From an uncultured Dehalococcoidia bacterium (lineage in GTDB: Bacteria > Chloroflexota > Dehalococcoidia > Lucifugimonadales > GCA-2712585), in NCBI GenBank assembly GCA_913052045.1, contig CAJXDJ010000055.1, positions 1 through 6,131 on the forward strand: a stretch of DNA of 6,131 nucleotides, in the 5' to 3' direction. Made by a program: the position numbers and the translations under genes. This document shows, piece by piece, positions 1-5,095 of this stretch; positions within the stretch are counted from its first letter, which is position 1, and the number at the start of each line of letters is the position of its first letter. Under the pieces are notes generated by a model. That model searched no databases and was not told where the DNA came from. It was given only the letters and a program-made list of their open reading frames with translations.

Positions 1-1226
1 GAAGGGTCTACAGCTGTGTCCTCTACGAATGGGATTGGCTTATTGTTCCCACGTATACTCATTAGTAAACCAAGCCCAGCTTTTCGTATCGACCAGACTT
101 TCTGTTGCTCTGTCTTATCCGTGATATTGAGCCATGCATAACCCAACGATTGTCTTTGCAAGTCGATTTTAAACGAGGTCAATCTTTTTGAGATTTCAGA
201 GGAGGTTTCACCGGAAAATTCCACTATCAGTACCGCTTTTGGTTGCCCGTCTATGAATGTCATCATTCTTGAGAATGCGGGGGATTGCCGAGTTCGATCT
301 ATAAGCATGCTATCAATCAGCTCCACGGCTGATGGATTATGTTCGAGAATAGAAGTTGTTGCAGCACAAGCTACTGCTAGATCGCTAAAATGCACTACAC
401 ATAGGCCGGTATATCTTGGGGTTTTGACCAGTTTCACGGTGGCTTCGGTCACCAGACAGAGAGTTCCTTCTGATCCCACAACAATGTCTGCCATGTTGGT
501 TTCGCTGTTTCCAAGTAATGAATCGAGATTATACCCGCTGATGCGACGAGAGATCTTGGGATAATTGGACTCTATTTCCGCGGAGTTGGCTCGGGCTATG
601 TCCAGTACCTCACGATAAATATTTCCTTCAAAATCTTGCTTGGATCGCTTTTTTTCTAGCGCTTTTGGGCTTAAAGGTCCGAAATTAGTTTTTGTAGCGT
701 TGGAGAGAACAACTTCTATCTCCAGGACTTGATCACTGGTCTTTCCATAAACCAATGAATGGGAGCCACAGGAATTATTCCCTATACCCCCACCTATACA
801 TGCTCTGTTTGAAGTAGATGGATCCGGTCCGTACCGCAGTCTCTGTTCTCCCAATAAATTTCGATTGAGATCATCTAAAACAATTCCAGGTTGAACTTTA
901 GCCCACCGTTCCTCATAGTTGACTTCTAACACTTTGTTCATGTATCTGGAGAAATCCAAAACGAGCGCATGATTTACTGTTTGTCCAGCTAAACTGGTCC
1001 CCCCTCCTCGGGGCATGATCGGGATTCCCGCACTTTTGGCTATCTCCATTGAAGCTAAAACATCATCTGTGTCTCGCGGTAATACGATTCCAATGGGTTC
1101 CATTTGGTAAATGCTTGCGTCGGTGCTATAAAGTATTTTAGAAAAGGAATCAAAGCGGACATCTCCTCTTATAGTCCTTTTAAGGTCCGACTCCAACGTT
1201 AAGAGATCGCCATGTGTTTTGTCCAT
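1..1226 (-). CDS. FAD-binding 2-hydroxyacid oxidase/dehydrogenase (GlcD/YdiJ-type), N-terminal part
   Basis: The reverse strand encodes 408 residues and then runs off the left edge, so the C-terminus is missing. What is seen: a PCMH/VAO-type FAD-binding domain with PRGGGTSLAGQ at residues 72-82, a glycine-rich second FAD segment at about 132-163 (YGPDPSTSN, then GGGIGNNSCGSHS), GSEGTLCLVTEATVKL at 251-266, and then a C-terminal FAD-oxidase cap domain with VELID at 301-305 and FVEDTAVDP at 400-408. This order fits the family that oxidises D-2-hydroxyacids (glycolate, D-lactate, D-2-hydroxyglutarate). The early VRFDSFSKILYSTDASIYQ segment and the VEDTA motif resemble the long YdiJ-like subgroup, in which an Fe-S domain follows; that part would lie outside the window. 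The start is ATG at 1226-1224. A GTG lies two codons upstream (1232-1230) and an in-frame TAG at 1235-1233 bounds the frame. Substrate is not determinable. The family call is firm; the YdiJ-like subgroup is an inference. Confidence 0.9.
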   Translation of the reverse strand, partial: MDKTHGDLLTLESDLKRTIRGDVRFDSFSKILYSTDASIYQMEPIGIVLPRDTDDVLASMEIAKSAGIPIMPRGGGTSLAGQTVNHALVLDFSRYMNKVLEVNYEERWAKVQPGIVLDDLNRNLLGEQRLRYGPDPSTSNRACIGGGIGNNSCGSHSLVYGKTSDQVLEIEVVLSNATKTNFGPLSPKALEKKRSKQDFEGNIYREVLDIARANSAEIESNYPKISRRISGYNLDSLLGNSETNMADIVVGSEGTLCLVTEATVKLVKTPRYTGLCVVHFSDLAVACAATTSILEHNPSAVELIDSMLIDRTRQSPAFSRMMTFIDGQPKAVLIVEFSGETSSEISKRLTSFKIDLQRQSLGYAWLNITDKTEQQKVWSIRKAGLGLLMSIRGNNKPIPFVEDTAVDP

Positions 1227-1234
1227 TTCCACCT

Positions 1235-1263
1235 ACTTTAGCCCAGTCCAATCTTTTGATCAA
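1235..1263 (-). promoter_or_regulatory. Candidate promoter of the FAD oxidase gene
   Basis: On the minus strand, TTGATC (1263-1258) and TAAAGT (1240-1235) are separated by exactly 17 bp, an acceptable sigma-70 arrangement (-10 matches 4 of 6). The predicted transcript start is near 1228, only about two bases before the ATG at 1226. The mRNA would then be essentially leaderless, which agrees with the lack of a properly spaced Shine-Dalgarno sequence (AGGTGG lies almost against the ATG). Pattern match only. Confidence 0.35.
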
Positions 1264-1321
1264 CGAAAACTAACGCTAATCAATAAAGAATTCCTGTCGA
1301 TTTCCGATATCAAACATACAG

Positions 1322-1337
1322 AGTTAAAGCTTTAACT
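1322..1337. promoter_or_regulatory. Perfect 16-bp palindrome, candidate operator
   Basis: AGTTAAAGCTTTAACT reads the same on both strands, and one more pair (1320/1339) matches beyond a single mismatch. It lies between the divergent FAD oxidase and NUDIX genes, 16 bp upstream of the NUDIX candidate -35 box and about 60 bp upstream of the oxidase promoter. This position suits a dimeric regulator acting on one or both genes. No known regulator motif is recognised. It has no unpaired loop and no T-tract, so it is not a terminator. Confidence 0.4.
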
Positions 1338-1353
1338 GTTTGTTTCTCGACAA

Positions 1354-1380
1354 TTGACCTGTAAGTCAGTATTTTATATG
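1354..1380 (+). promoter_or_regulatory. Candidate promoter of the NUDIX gene
   Basis: TTGACC (1354-1359) is a 5-of-6 match to the -35 consensus. TATATG (1375-1380) is the best -10 candidate, after a short 15-bp spacer. The predicted start of transcription is about 1387, immediately before the ATG at 1388, so the transcript would be leaderless. No Shine-Dalgarno sequence is seen before that ATG, which is consistent. The short spacer keeps confidence low. Confidence 0.3.
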
Positions 1381-1387
1381 GATTCAA

Positions 1388-1888
1388 ATGATTGCTGAAG
1401 ATCGCTATTGTTCGTTCTGCGCGCGTCTCTTGGAGAAAACGTTGATCCAAGGTGTCGAAAGACCAACGTGTTTGAAATGCAGACGAGTTATATACTATGA
1501 CCCGAAATTGGCCGTTGCAGTGGTAATTGAAGTAAACGGTAAAGTGATTATGGTTAAACGAGCTGTAGATCCTGGCAAGGGATTATGGGGTTTTCCAGGA
1601 GGCTATGTAAATCGGGGTGAACGAGTTGAAGACGGTGCGGCTAGAGAGGTAAATGAAGAAACGGGCCTTATAGTATCTATTGATCGACTTATCGGACTCT
1701 TTTCGGAACCCGATGACCCTATTGTATTAGCGGTGTATTTTGGCTATAAAGTGGGCGGAGACCTCAATTCCGAGAGTATCGAAGTGATGGATGTTGAGGG
1801 TTTTTGTCTGAATAATCTCCCTCCACTCGCTTTTGAACGAGATTCGAGGATATTCGAAATGTGGAATGAGCTAAAATTCTATAATTGA
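1388..1888 (+). CDS. NUDIX hydrolase with N-terminal zinc ribbon
   Basis: This 166-residue protein has two parts. Residues 8-31 form a zinc ribbon with C8-x2-C11 and C28-x2-C31. From residue 41 follows a NUDIX fold with a complete Nudix box at 72-94 fitting G-x5-E-x7-REUxEExGU: G72, E78, R86, E87, E90, E91, G93. The acidic residues bind Mg2+ or Mn2+ for hydrolysis of a nucleoside diphosphate linked to another group (for example ADP-ribose, FAD or NADH). The zinc ribbon plus compact NUDIX layout is that of ADP-ribose/FAD pyrophosphatase-like proteins. The SQPWPFPxS motif diagnostic of NADH pyrophosphatase NudC is absent, so I do not call it NudC. The protein is cytoplasmic, with no signal peptide or membrane segment. 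It is divergent from the FAD oxidase and ends 14 bp from the convergent reductase gene. Family certain; substrate unknown. Confidence 0.93.
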   Translation: MIAEDRYCSFCARLLEKTLIQGVERPTCLKCRRVIYYDPKLAVAVVIEVNGKVIMVKRAVDPGKGLWGFPGGYVNRGERVEDGAAREVNEETGLIVSIDRLIGLFSEPDDPIVLAVYFGYKVGGDLNSESIEVMDVEGFCLNNLPPLAFERDSRIFEMWNELKFYN

Positions 1889-1902
1889 GTTGGAACTCTT
1901 TA

Positions 1903-2796
1903 CTACTTGACCTCTGTTTCCCCGATTTCTTCAAGAGCCTTAATGTAAGATTGGGTGCCCTCCTCGCCTAACCCTTTTTGACCAAGGGCATAAAAAAACT
2001 GTCTAGCTATAGAAGATACTGGCATAGGAAGTTCTAGTTCCTCCGACGCCTGATTTATGAGCCTCTGATCTTTAAGCATTAGTTTTACGGTGAATCCGGG
2101 AGCGAAATCTCGCTTAATGATCCTAGATCCTAGGTTTTCTAATTGCCACGAATTCGCTGCGCCTCCCGTGATAGCCTGAAAAACATTATCTAAATTTACC
2201 CCGGATTTGGATCCAAGCAATAATCCCTCGCAAACAGACGCCAGTGTCCCGGCCACTATCACCTGATTAACCAATTTGCAGACCTGGCCCATACCGGTGG
2301 GTCCAATATGAACTATAGTCTTTCCGAGTGTCTCAAAAATGGGTAGGCACTTTTGAAATACTTCCTTGTCACCCCCAACCATGATAGATAATGTACCGTC
2401 TTCTGCAGCCCATGAACTACCACTTACGGGGGCATCGAGCATGCTCGCGCCCTTTTCAGCCAACCGCTGTGACAAGGTTTTTGTCATCGAAGGGGATATA
2501 GTGCTCATATCAATCATAACGGAGCTATGGCGAATTCCCTCCAAGATTCCATCGTTTCCTAATACTATTTCTTGGACGTCGGGAGAATCAGATACCATAG
2601 TAATGATTACATCAGAATTTTCAGAGACTTGCTTAGGTGATGAAGCGAGTTTTGCGCCGGCTTGTTCTAGAACGCCTGTTTTAATCCGAGTTCGGTTATA
2701 CACTGTCAGAATATAACCAGCAGCAATTAAGTTCAATGCCATGGGTTTCCCCATGATTCCTAATCCAATAAACCCGATTCTTTGCATATCACCCAT
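1903..2796 (-). CDS. NAD(P)-dependent beta-hydroxyacid dehydrogenase, GarR/3-hydroxyisobutyrate dehydrogenase family
   Basis: This 297-residue protein is of normal full length for the family, which reversibly reduces tartronate semialdehyde to glycerate or oxidises 3-hydroxyisobutyrate. The N-terminal Rossmann fold carries the family signature FIGLGIMGKPMALNL at residues 9-23. NRT at 34-36 after the second beta strand tends to favour NADP(H). The substrate loop DAPVSGS is at 121-127 (the usual third-position Gly is Ser). The catalytic region GMGQVCKLVNQVIVAG contains K174, the expected catalytic lysine, and N177/Q178. The helical C-terminal domain has FAPGFTVKLMLKDQRL at about 231-246. The KLxNQVIVA form is as in E. 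coli GarR, so tartronate semialdehyde reductase is my first guess, but no glyoxylate carboligase or hydroxypyruvate isomerase gene is seen nearby. The start at 2796 is supported by a strong AAGGAGA ribosome site; ATG 2787 is too far from it. Stop TAG at 1905-1903. Confidence 0.93.
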   Translation of the reverse strand: MGDMQRIGFIGLGIMGKPMALNLIAAGYILTVYNRTRIKTGVLEQAGAKLASSPKQVSENSDVIITMVSDSPDVQEIVLGNDGILEGIRHSSVMIDMSTISPSMTKTLSQRLAEKGASMLDAPVSGSSWAAEDGTLSIMVGGDKEVFQKCLPIFETLGKTIVHIGPTGMGQVCKLVNQVIVAGTLASVCEGLLLGSKSGVNLDNVFQAITGGAANSWQLENLGSRIIKRDFAPGFTVKLMLKDQRLINQASEELELPMPVSSIARQFFYALGQKGLGEEGTQSYIKALEEIGETEVK

Positions 2797-2802
2797 ATAT
2801 TA

Positions 2803-2809
2803 TCTCCTT
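2803..2809 (-). promoter_or_regulatory. Shine-Dalgarno site of the GarR-like reductase gene
   Basis: AAGGAGA on the minus strand, 6 bases before the ATG at 2796. This is the strongest ribosome binding site in the window, and it selects the first of two nearby in-frame ATGs (2796 rather than 2787). Confidence 0.85.
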
Positions 2810-2836
2810 GTTGTCTTAATCTAGCATGCCATTCTC

Positions 2837-2865
2837 AATGTACTCAAGGAGGGGAGTACCGTCAA
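2837..2865 (-). promoter_or_regulatory. Candidate promoter of the GarR-like reductase gene
   Basis: On the minus strand, TTGACG (2865-2860, 5 of 6) and TACATT (2842-2837, 4 of 6) are separated by exactly 17 bp. The predicted transcript start is near 2830, giving a leader of about 33 nt that contains the AAGGAGA ribosome site. Its spacer is filled by an inverted repeat (2840-2859). Confidence 0.5.
2840..2859. repeat. Inverted repeat inside the reductase promoter, candidate operator
   Basis: GTACTC (2840-2845) and GAGTAC (2854-2859) are perfect inverted copies around 8 bp. The left arm overlaps the -10 box and the right arm abuts the -35 box of the minus-strand promoter. A dimeric protein bound here would cover the promoter core. 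No T-tract follows, so a terminator is unlikely. The regulator is unknown. Confidence 0.4.
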
Positions 2866-2909
2866 ATGTGATTGCGCAGGAATGAAGATTGCCCAATAGA
2901 AAACTTGGT

Positions 2910-2930
2910 GTGACAAAGATTGTATGTCAC
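2910..2930. repeat. Inverted repeat GTGACA-N9-TGTCAC over the sucC promoter
   Basis: Perfect 6-bp arms at 2910-2915 and 2925-2930. The left arm is the -35 box itself and the right arm ends just before the -10 box. A regulator bound here would compete with RNA polymerase. The 9-bp gap makes the half-site spacing wrong for a CRP/FNR-type site. It could be coincidental symmetry around a -35 element. Confidence 0.35.
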
Positions 2931-2938
2931 GTTAAAAT
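2910..2938 (+). promoter_or_regulatory. Candidate promoter of sucC (sucCD)
   Basis: GTGACA (2910-2915) matches TTGACA at 5 of 6 positions. TAAAAT (2933-2938) matches TATAAT at 5 of 6, with an ideal 17-bp spacer. Transcription should start near 2945. This falls after the GTG codon at 2941 and leaves a leader of about 23 nt before the ATA codon at 2968. Confidence 0.6.
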
Positions 2939-2940
2939 AA

Positions 2941-4125
2941 GTGCGGTTTTCCGCTAGAGGTAATGTTATAAAAATCCACGAATATCAAGCAAAAGAGTTG
3001 ATGTCCAGATACGGAATTCAGATTCCGGAGGGAGATACGGCTTCCGACCCGGAACAAACGGCTCTATTGATCAGTCACCTGGGTCCTCCGACAATTGTTA
3101 AGGCACAGATCCATGCTGGAGGTAGGGGTATTGGTGGAGGGATCAAATTTGCCAACTCACCAGAGGAAGGGAGAGGCATAGCCGAGGGTCTGATTGGCTC
3201 GCATTTAATCACTAACCAAACCGGAGCTCAGGGAGCTATAGTTCACAAATTGCTAGTGGAAAAGACCGTGGCAATTAAGAGAGAAATGTATTTGGCGTGT
3301 GTTATAGACCGAAGTTCACAAGGACCATTGTTGATAGTTAGTCCCACCGGGGGAATGGATATAGAGAAGATTGCGGCGACCCAACCAGAAAAGATTCTGC
3401 GTGTGCCCATAGATCTCGGAGCAGGATTCCAACCTTATCAATCCCGTAACATATGCAGGTTCTTGAATTTGGATCCAAAGTTTATTCGAGCCATCTTCGA
3501 TTTGATGACCTCGGTTTGCGGGCTATTCATCGAGAATGACTGTAGTCTTGTTGAAATTAATCCTTTGGTATTAGACGAACGGGATTGTCTCATAGCTTTA
3601 GATGCTAAGATTGATTTTGATGATGATGCTCTATTTAGGCACATGCGTCTGAGTAACTTTAGGGATGCTAGTCAGCAAGAAGAATTGGAAAGACAGGCCA
3701 CAGAAGCTGGTGTAGCCTATGTAAAATTGGATGGCACAGTCGGTTGTCTTGTCAACGGTGCTGGCCTTGCAATGGCTACTATGGATTTAGCTCATGGGGT
3801 CGGAGCGGAACCGGCCAATTTTCTTGATGTGGGAGGTAGCGCAACCATAGAAAAAATAGCTGCGGCCGTAAAAATTATGCTAAGTGATACCAACGTCACC
3901 ATAATTTTGGTAAACATATTCGGCGGGATTCTGCGATGCGATATTTTAGCTGAAGGTATAGTTAAGGCTTTTAGGGATATAGGTAGTACATTACCACTAG
4001 TTGTAAGAATGTCTGGGACCAACGTTGAGGCAGGAACTAGAATTCTATTTGAGTCTAAGTTGGATGTCTCATTTGCTTCAACGTTGCGCGAACTTGAAGG
4101 CATATTGTCTGCAAAATATGCTTGA
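2941..4125 (+). CDS. sucC: Succinyl-CoA synthetase (ADP/GDP-forming) beta subunit; start uncertain (GTG 2941 or ATA 2968)
   Basis: SucC binds the nucleotide and succinate in the TCA-cycle enzyme that makes ATP or GTP from succinyl-CoA. Counting from GTG 2941 (394 residues), the ATP-grasp domain begins at KIHEYQAKELM (11-21), with the nucleotide loop HAGGRG at 58-63, the Mg2+-site motif EINPL at 205-209 and D221. The ligase domain has VNGAGLAMATMD (271-282), NFLDVGGSAT (293-302) and VNIFGGILRCD (324-334). Family proteins usually begin as MKIHEYQAKEL. The span given uses the only canonical in-frame start, but nine extra residues precede the conserved N-terminus, GTG has no ribosome site, and it lies upstream of the predicted transcript start. 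ATA at 2968 has AGAGGT 6 nt before it and gives 385 residues, close to E. coli SucC (388). One oddity: GGRG is followed by IGGG where KAGG is usual. The next gene, sucD, starts 24 bp downstream. Malate-CoA ligase is a less likely relative. Confidence 0.95.
   Translation: MRFSARGNVIKIHEYQAKELMSRYGIQIPEGDTASDPEQTALLISHLGPPTIVKAQIHAGGRGIGGGIKFANSPEEGRGIAEGLIGSHLITNQTGAQGAIVHKLLVEKTVAIKREMYLACVIDRSSQGPLLIVSPTGGMDIEKIAATQPEKILRVPIDLGAGFQPYQSRNICRFLNLDPKFIRAIFDLMTSVCGLFIENDCSLVEINPLVLDERDCLIALDAKIDFDDDALFRHMRLSNFRDASQQEELERQATEAGVAYVKLDGTVGCLVNGAGLAMATMDLAHGVGAEPANFLDVGGSATIEKIAAAVKIMLSDTNVTIILVNIFGGILRCDILAEGIVKAFRDIGSTLPLVVRMSGTNVEAGTRILFESKLDVSFASTLRELEGILSAKYA
2956..2961 (+). promoter_or_regulatory. 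Shine-Dalgarno-like site pointing to an ATA start for sucC
   Basis: AGAGGT lies 6 bases before the ATA codon at 2968-2970, the position where homologues have their initiator methionine. The nearby ATG at 2963 is out of frame, only two bases from the AGAGG core, and is followed by TTA TAA, so it cannot begin sucC. Confidence 0.5.
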
Positions 4126-4131
4126 TGATAT

Positions 4132-4137
4132 GGAGGG
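4132..4137 (+). promoter_or_regulatory. Shine-Dalgarno site of sucD
   Basis: GGAGGG is a strong ribosome site in the 24-bp gap between sucC and sucD. Its spacing to the ATG at 4150 is long (12 nt), but no in-frame start codon lies closer to it. Confidence 0.65.
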
Positions 4138-4149
4138 CCCGATCTTGTA

Positions 4150-5025
4150 ATGAGCATATTTGTCAACAATAAGACGCGGTTATTAGTCCAAGGCATTACT
4201 GGTCGTGAGGGTGGATTTCATGCTGAACAATGCCTCACGTATGGGACTAATGTTGTGGCTGGTGTTACTCCTGGAAAGGGGGGGCACATAGTAGCGGGCA
4301 AAATACCGGTTTTCGAATCGGTACATCAGGCAGTTAATGAAACCGGAGCCAACGTTTCACTAATATTTGTACCGGCTCCTTTTGCGCAAGATGCGATGTT
4401 AGAGGCTGTAGATGCAGGCATTGAATTGATTATTTGCATAGCTGAAGGCGTGCCCATTTTAGATTCTGCCAAAACGCTGAATTTTATCAGCAAGCAGGGT
4501 GCGAGGTTGTTGGGACCCAACTGTCCAGGCATTATATCTCCGGCTGAAAGATGTAAGGTTGGTATCATGCCCGGTTACATACATTTGCCAGGTACAGTTG
4601 GTGTGGTATCAAGAAGTGGAACACTTTCGTATGAAGCCGTCAGCCAATTAACAGCTTTGGATATAGGGCAAAGTACCTGTGTTGGAATAGGGGGGGATCC
4701 ACTAATTGGAACTGATTTCGTCGATGTTCTAAAATTATTCAACCAAGATCCTGAAACTGAGTTGATAGTATTGATTGGAGAAATCGGGGGAAATATGGAA
4801 CAAGATGCTGCGAGATATATCAAGGAATATGTCACGAAACCGGTCGCGGCTTTTATCGCTGGAGCTACTGCTCCTACAGGCAAACGCATGGGGCATGCAG
4901 GAGCTATAATTACCGGGTCCGATGGGACAGCCGCCGAAAAGAAATCGGCGTTAGAAACGGCTGGTGTTGTGATAATTCCTTCGCCTGGGGAAATCGGCAT
5001 TACCGTAAAGAACATGATTGATTGA
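4150..5025 (+). CDS. sucD: Succinyl-CoA synthetase (ADP/GDP-forming) alpha subunit
   Basis: SucD binds CoA and carries the phosphohistidine that passes phosphate from succinyl phosphate to the nucleotide bound by SucC. This 291-residue protein is of normal length for the family. The CoA-binding Rossmann domain has GITGREGGFH at 15-24 and GVTPGKGG at 38-45. Then follow FVPAPFAQDA (73-82), LLGPNCPGIISP (120-131), VVSRSGTLSYEA (152-163), VGIGGDPLIGTDF (178-190) and GEIGGNMEQDAA (210-221). The active-site motif GKRMGHAGAI at 244-253 contains H249, equivalent to the catalytic H246 of the E. coli enzyme. No key residue is missing. It should be co-transcribed with sucC, 24 bp upstream. Two runs of seven G (4278-4284 and 4690-4696) encode conserved glycine pairs. 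The stop TGA sits in a GATT triple repeat that overlaps a candidate promoter for the next gene. Confidence 0.97.
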   Translation: MSIFVNNKTRLLVQGITGREGGFHAEQCLTYGTNVVAGVTPGKGGHIVAGKIPVFESVHQAVNETGANVSLIFVPAPFAQDAMLEAVDAGIELIICIAEGVPILDSAKTLNFISKQGARLLGPNCPGIISPAERCKVGIMPGYIHLPGTVGVVSRSGTLSYEAVSQLTALDIGQSTCVGIGGDPLIGTDFVDVLKLFNQDPETELIVLIGEIGGNMEQDAARYIKEYVTKPVAAFIAGATAPTGKRMGHAGAIITGSDGTAAEKKSALETAGVVIIPSPGEIGITVKNMID

Positions 5026-5050
5026 TTCTTTTCAGCTCAAATAGTAAAAT
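5022..5050 (+). promoter_or_regulatory. Candidate internal promoter for the glutamate dehydrogenase gene
   Basis: TTGATT (5022-5027) and TAAAAT (5045-5050) are separated by exactly 17 bp. The -35 box overlaps the sucD stop codon (TGA 5023-5025). The predicted transcript start is near 5057, giving a leader of about 39 nt before the TTG at 5096. No terminator hairpin is seen between sucD and this gene, so it may be served both by read-through from sucCD and by this promoter. Confidence 0.45.
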
Positions 5051-5082
5051 CTTCAGGGTTTGGGCTTATTAAAATTTGTTAT

Positions 5083-5087
5083 AGGGG
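5083..5087 (+). promoter_or_regulatory. Shine-Dalgarno-like site deciding a TTG start
   Basis: AGGGG lies 8 bases before the TTG at 5096. No comparable purine-rich site lies a usable distance before the in-frame ATG at 5144, where the preceding bases read CTCGGTATTCGAT. Confidence 0.5.
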
Positions 5088-5095
5088 CCAGACTT

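Noticed and set aside
253..564. Plus-strand open frame of 103 codons
   Set aside because: It lies inside the minus-strand FAD oxidase coding region, has no family resemblance, and its composition is that of an antisense shadow.
1388..1888. NudC (NADH pyrophosphatase) identity for the NUDIX protein
   Set aside because: It has the zinc ribbon and Nudix box but lacks the SQPWPFPxS motif after the Nudix box, and it is much shorter than NudC.
1887..1898. GAGTTGGAACTC small palindrome between the convergent NUDIX and reductase genes, as a bidirectional terminator
   Set aside because: The usable stem is only 4-5 bp with a minimal loop and no real T-tract on either side. Too weak to call.
2366..2716. 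Plus-strand open frame of 116 codons
   Set aside because: Antisense to the well-supported GarR-like reductase gene; no recognisable protein and no ribosome site.
2909..2930. CRP/FNR-type site (TGTGA...TCAC) upstream of sucC
   Set aside because: The half-sites are 13 bp apart instead of the required 6, so it does not fit that family.
3792..5015. Three minus-strand open frames opposite sucC and sucD
   Set aside because: They are antisense to conserved residues of SucC and SucD and show no motifs of their own.
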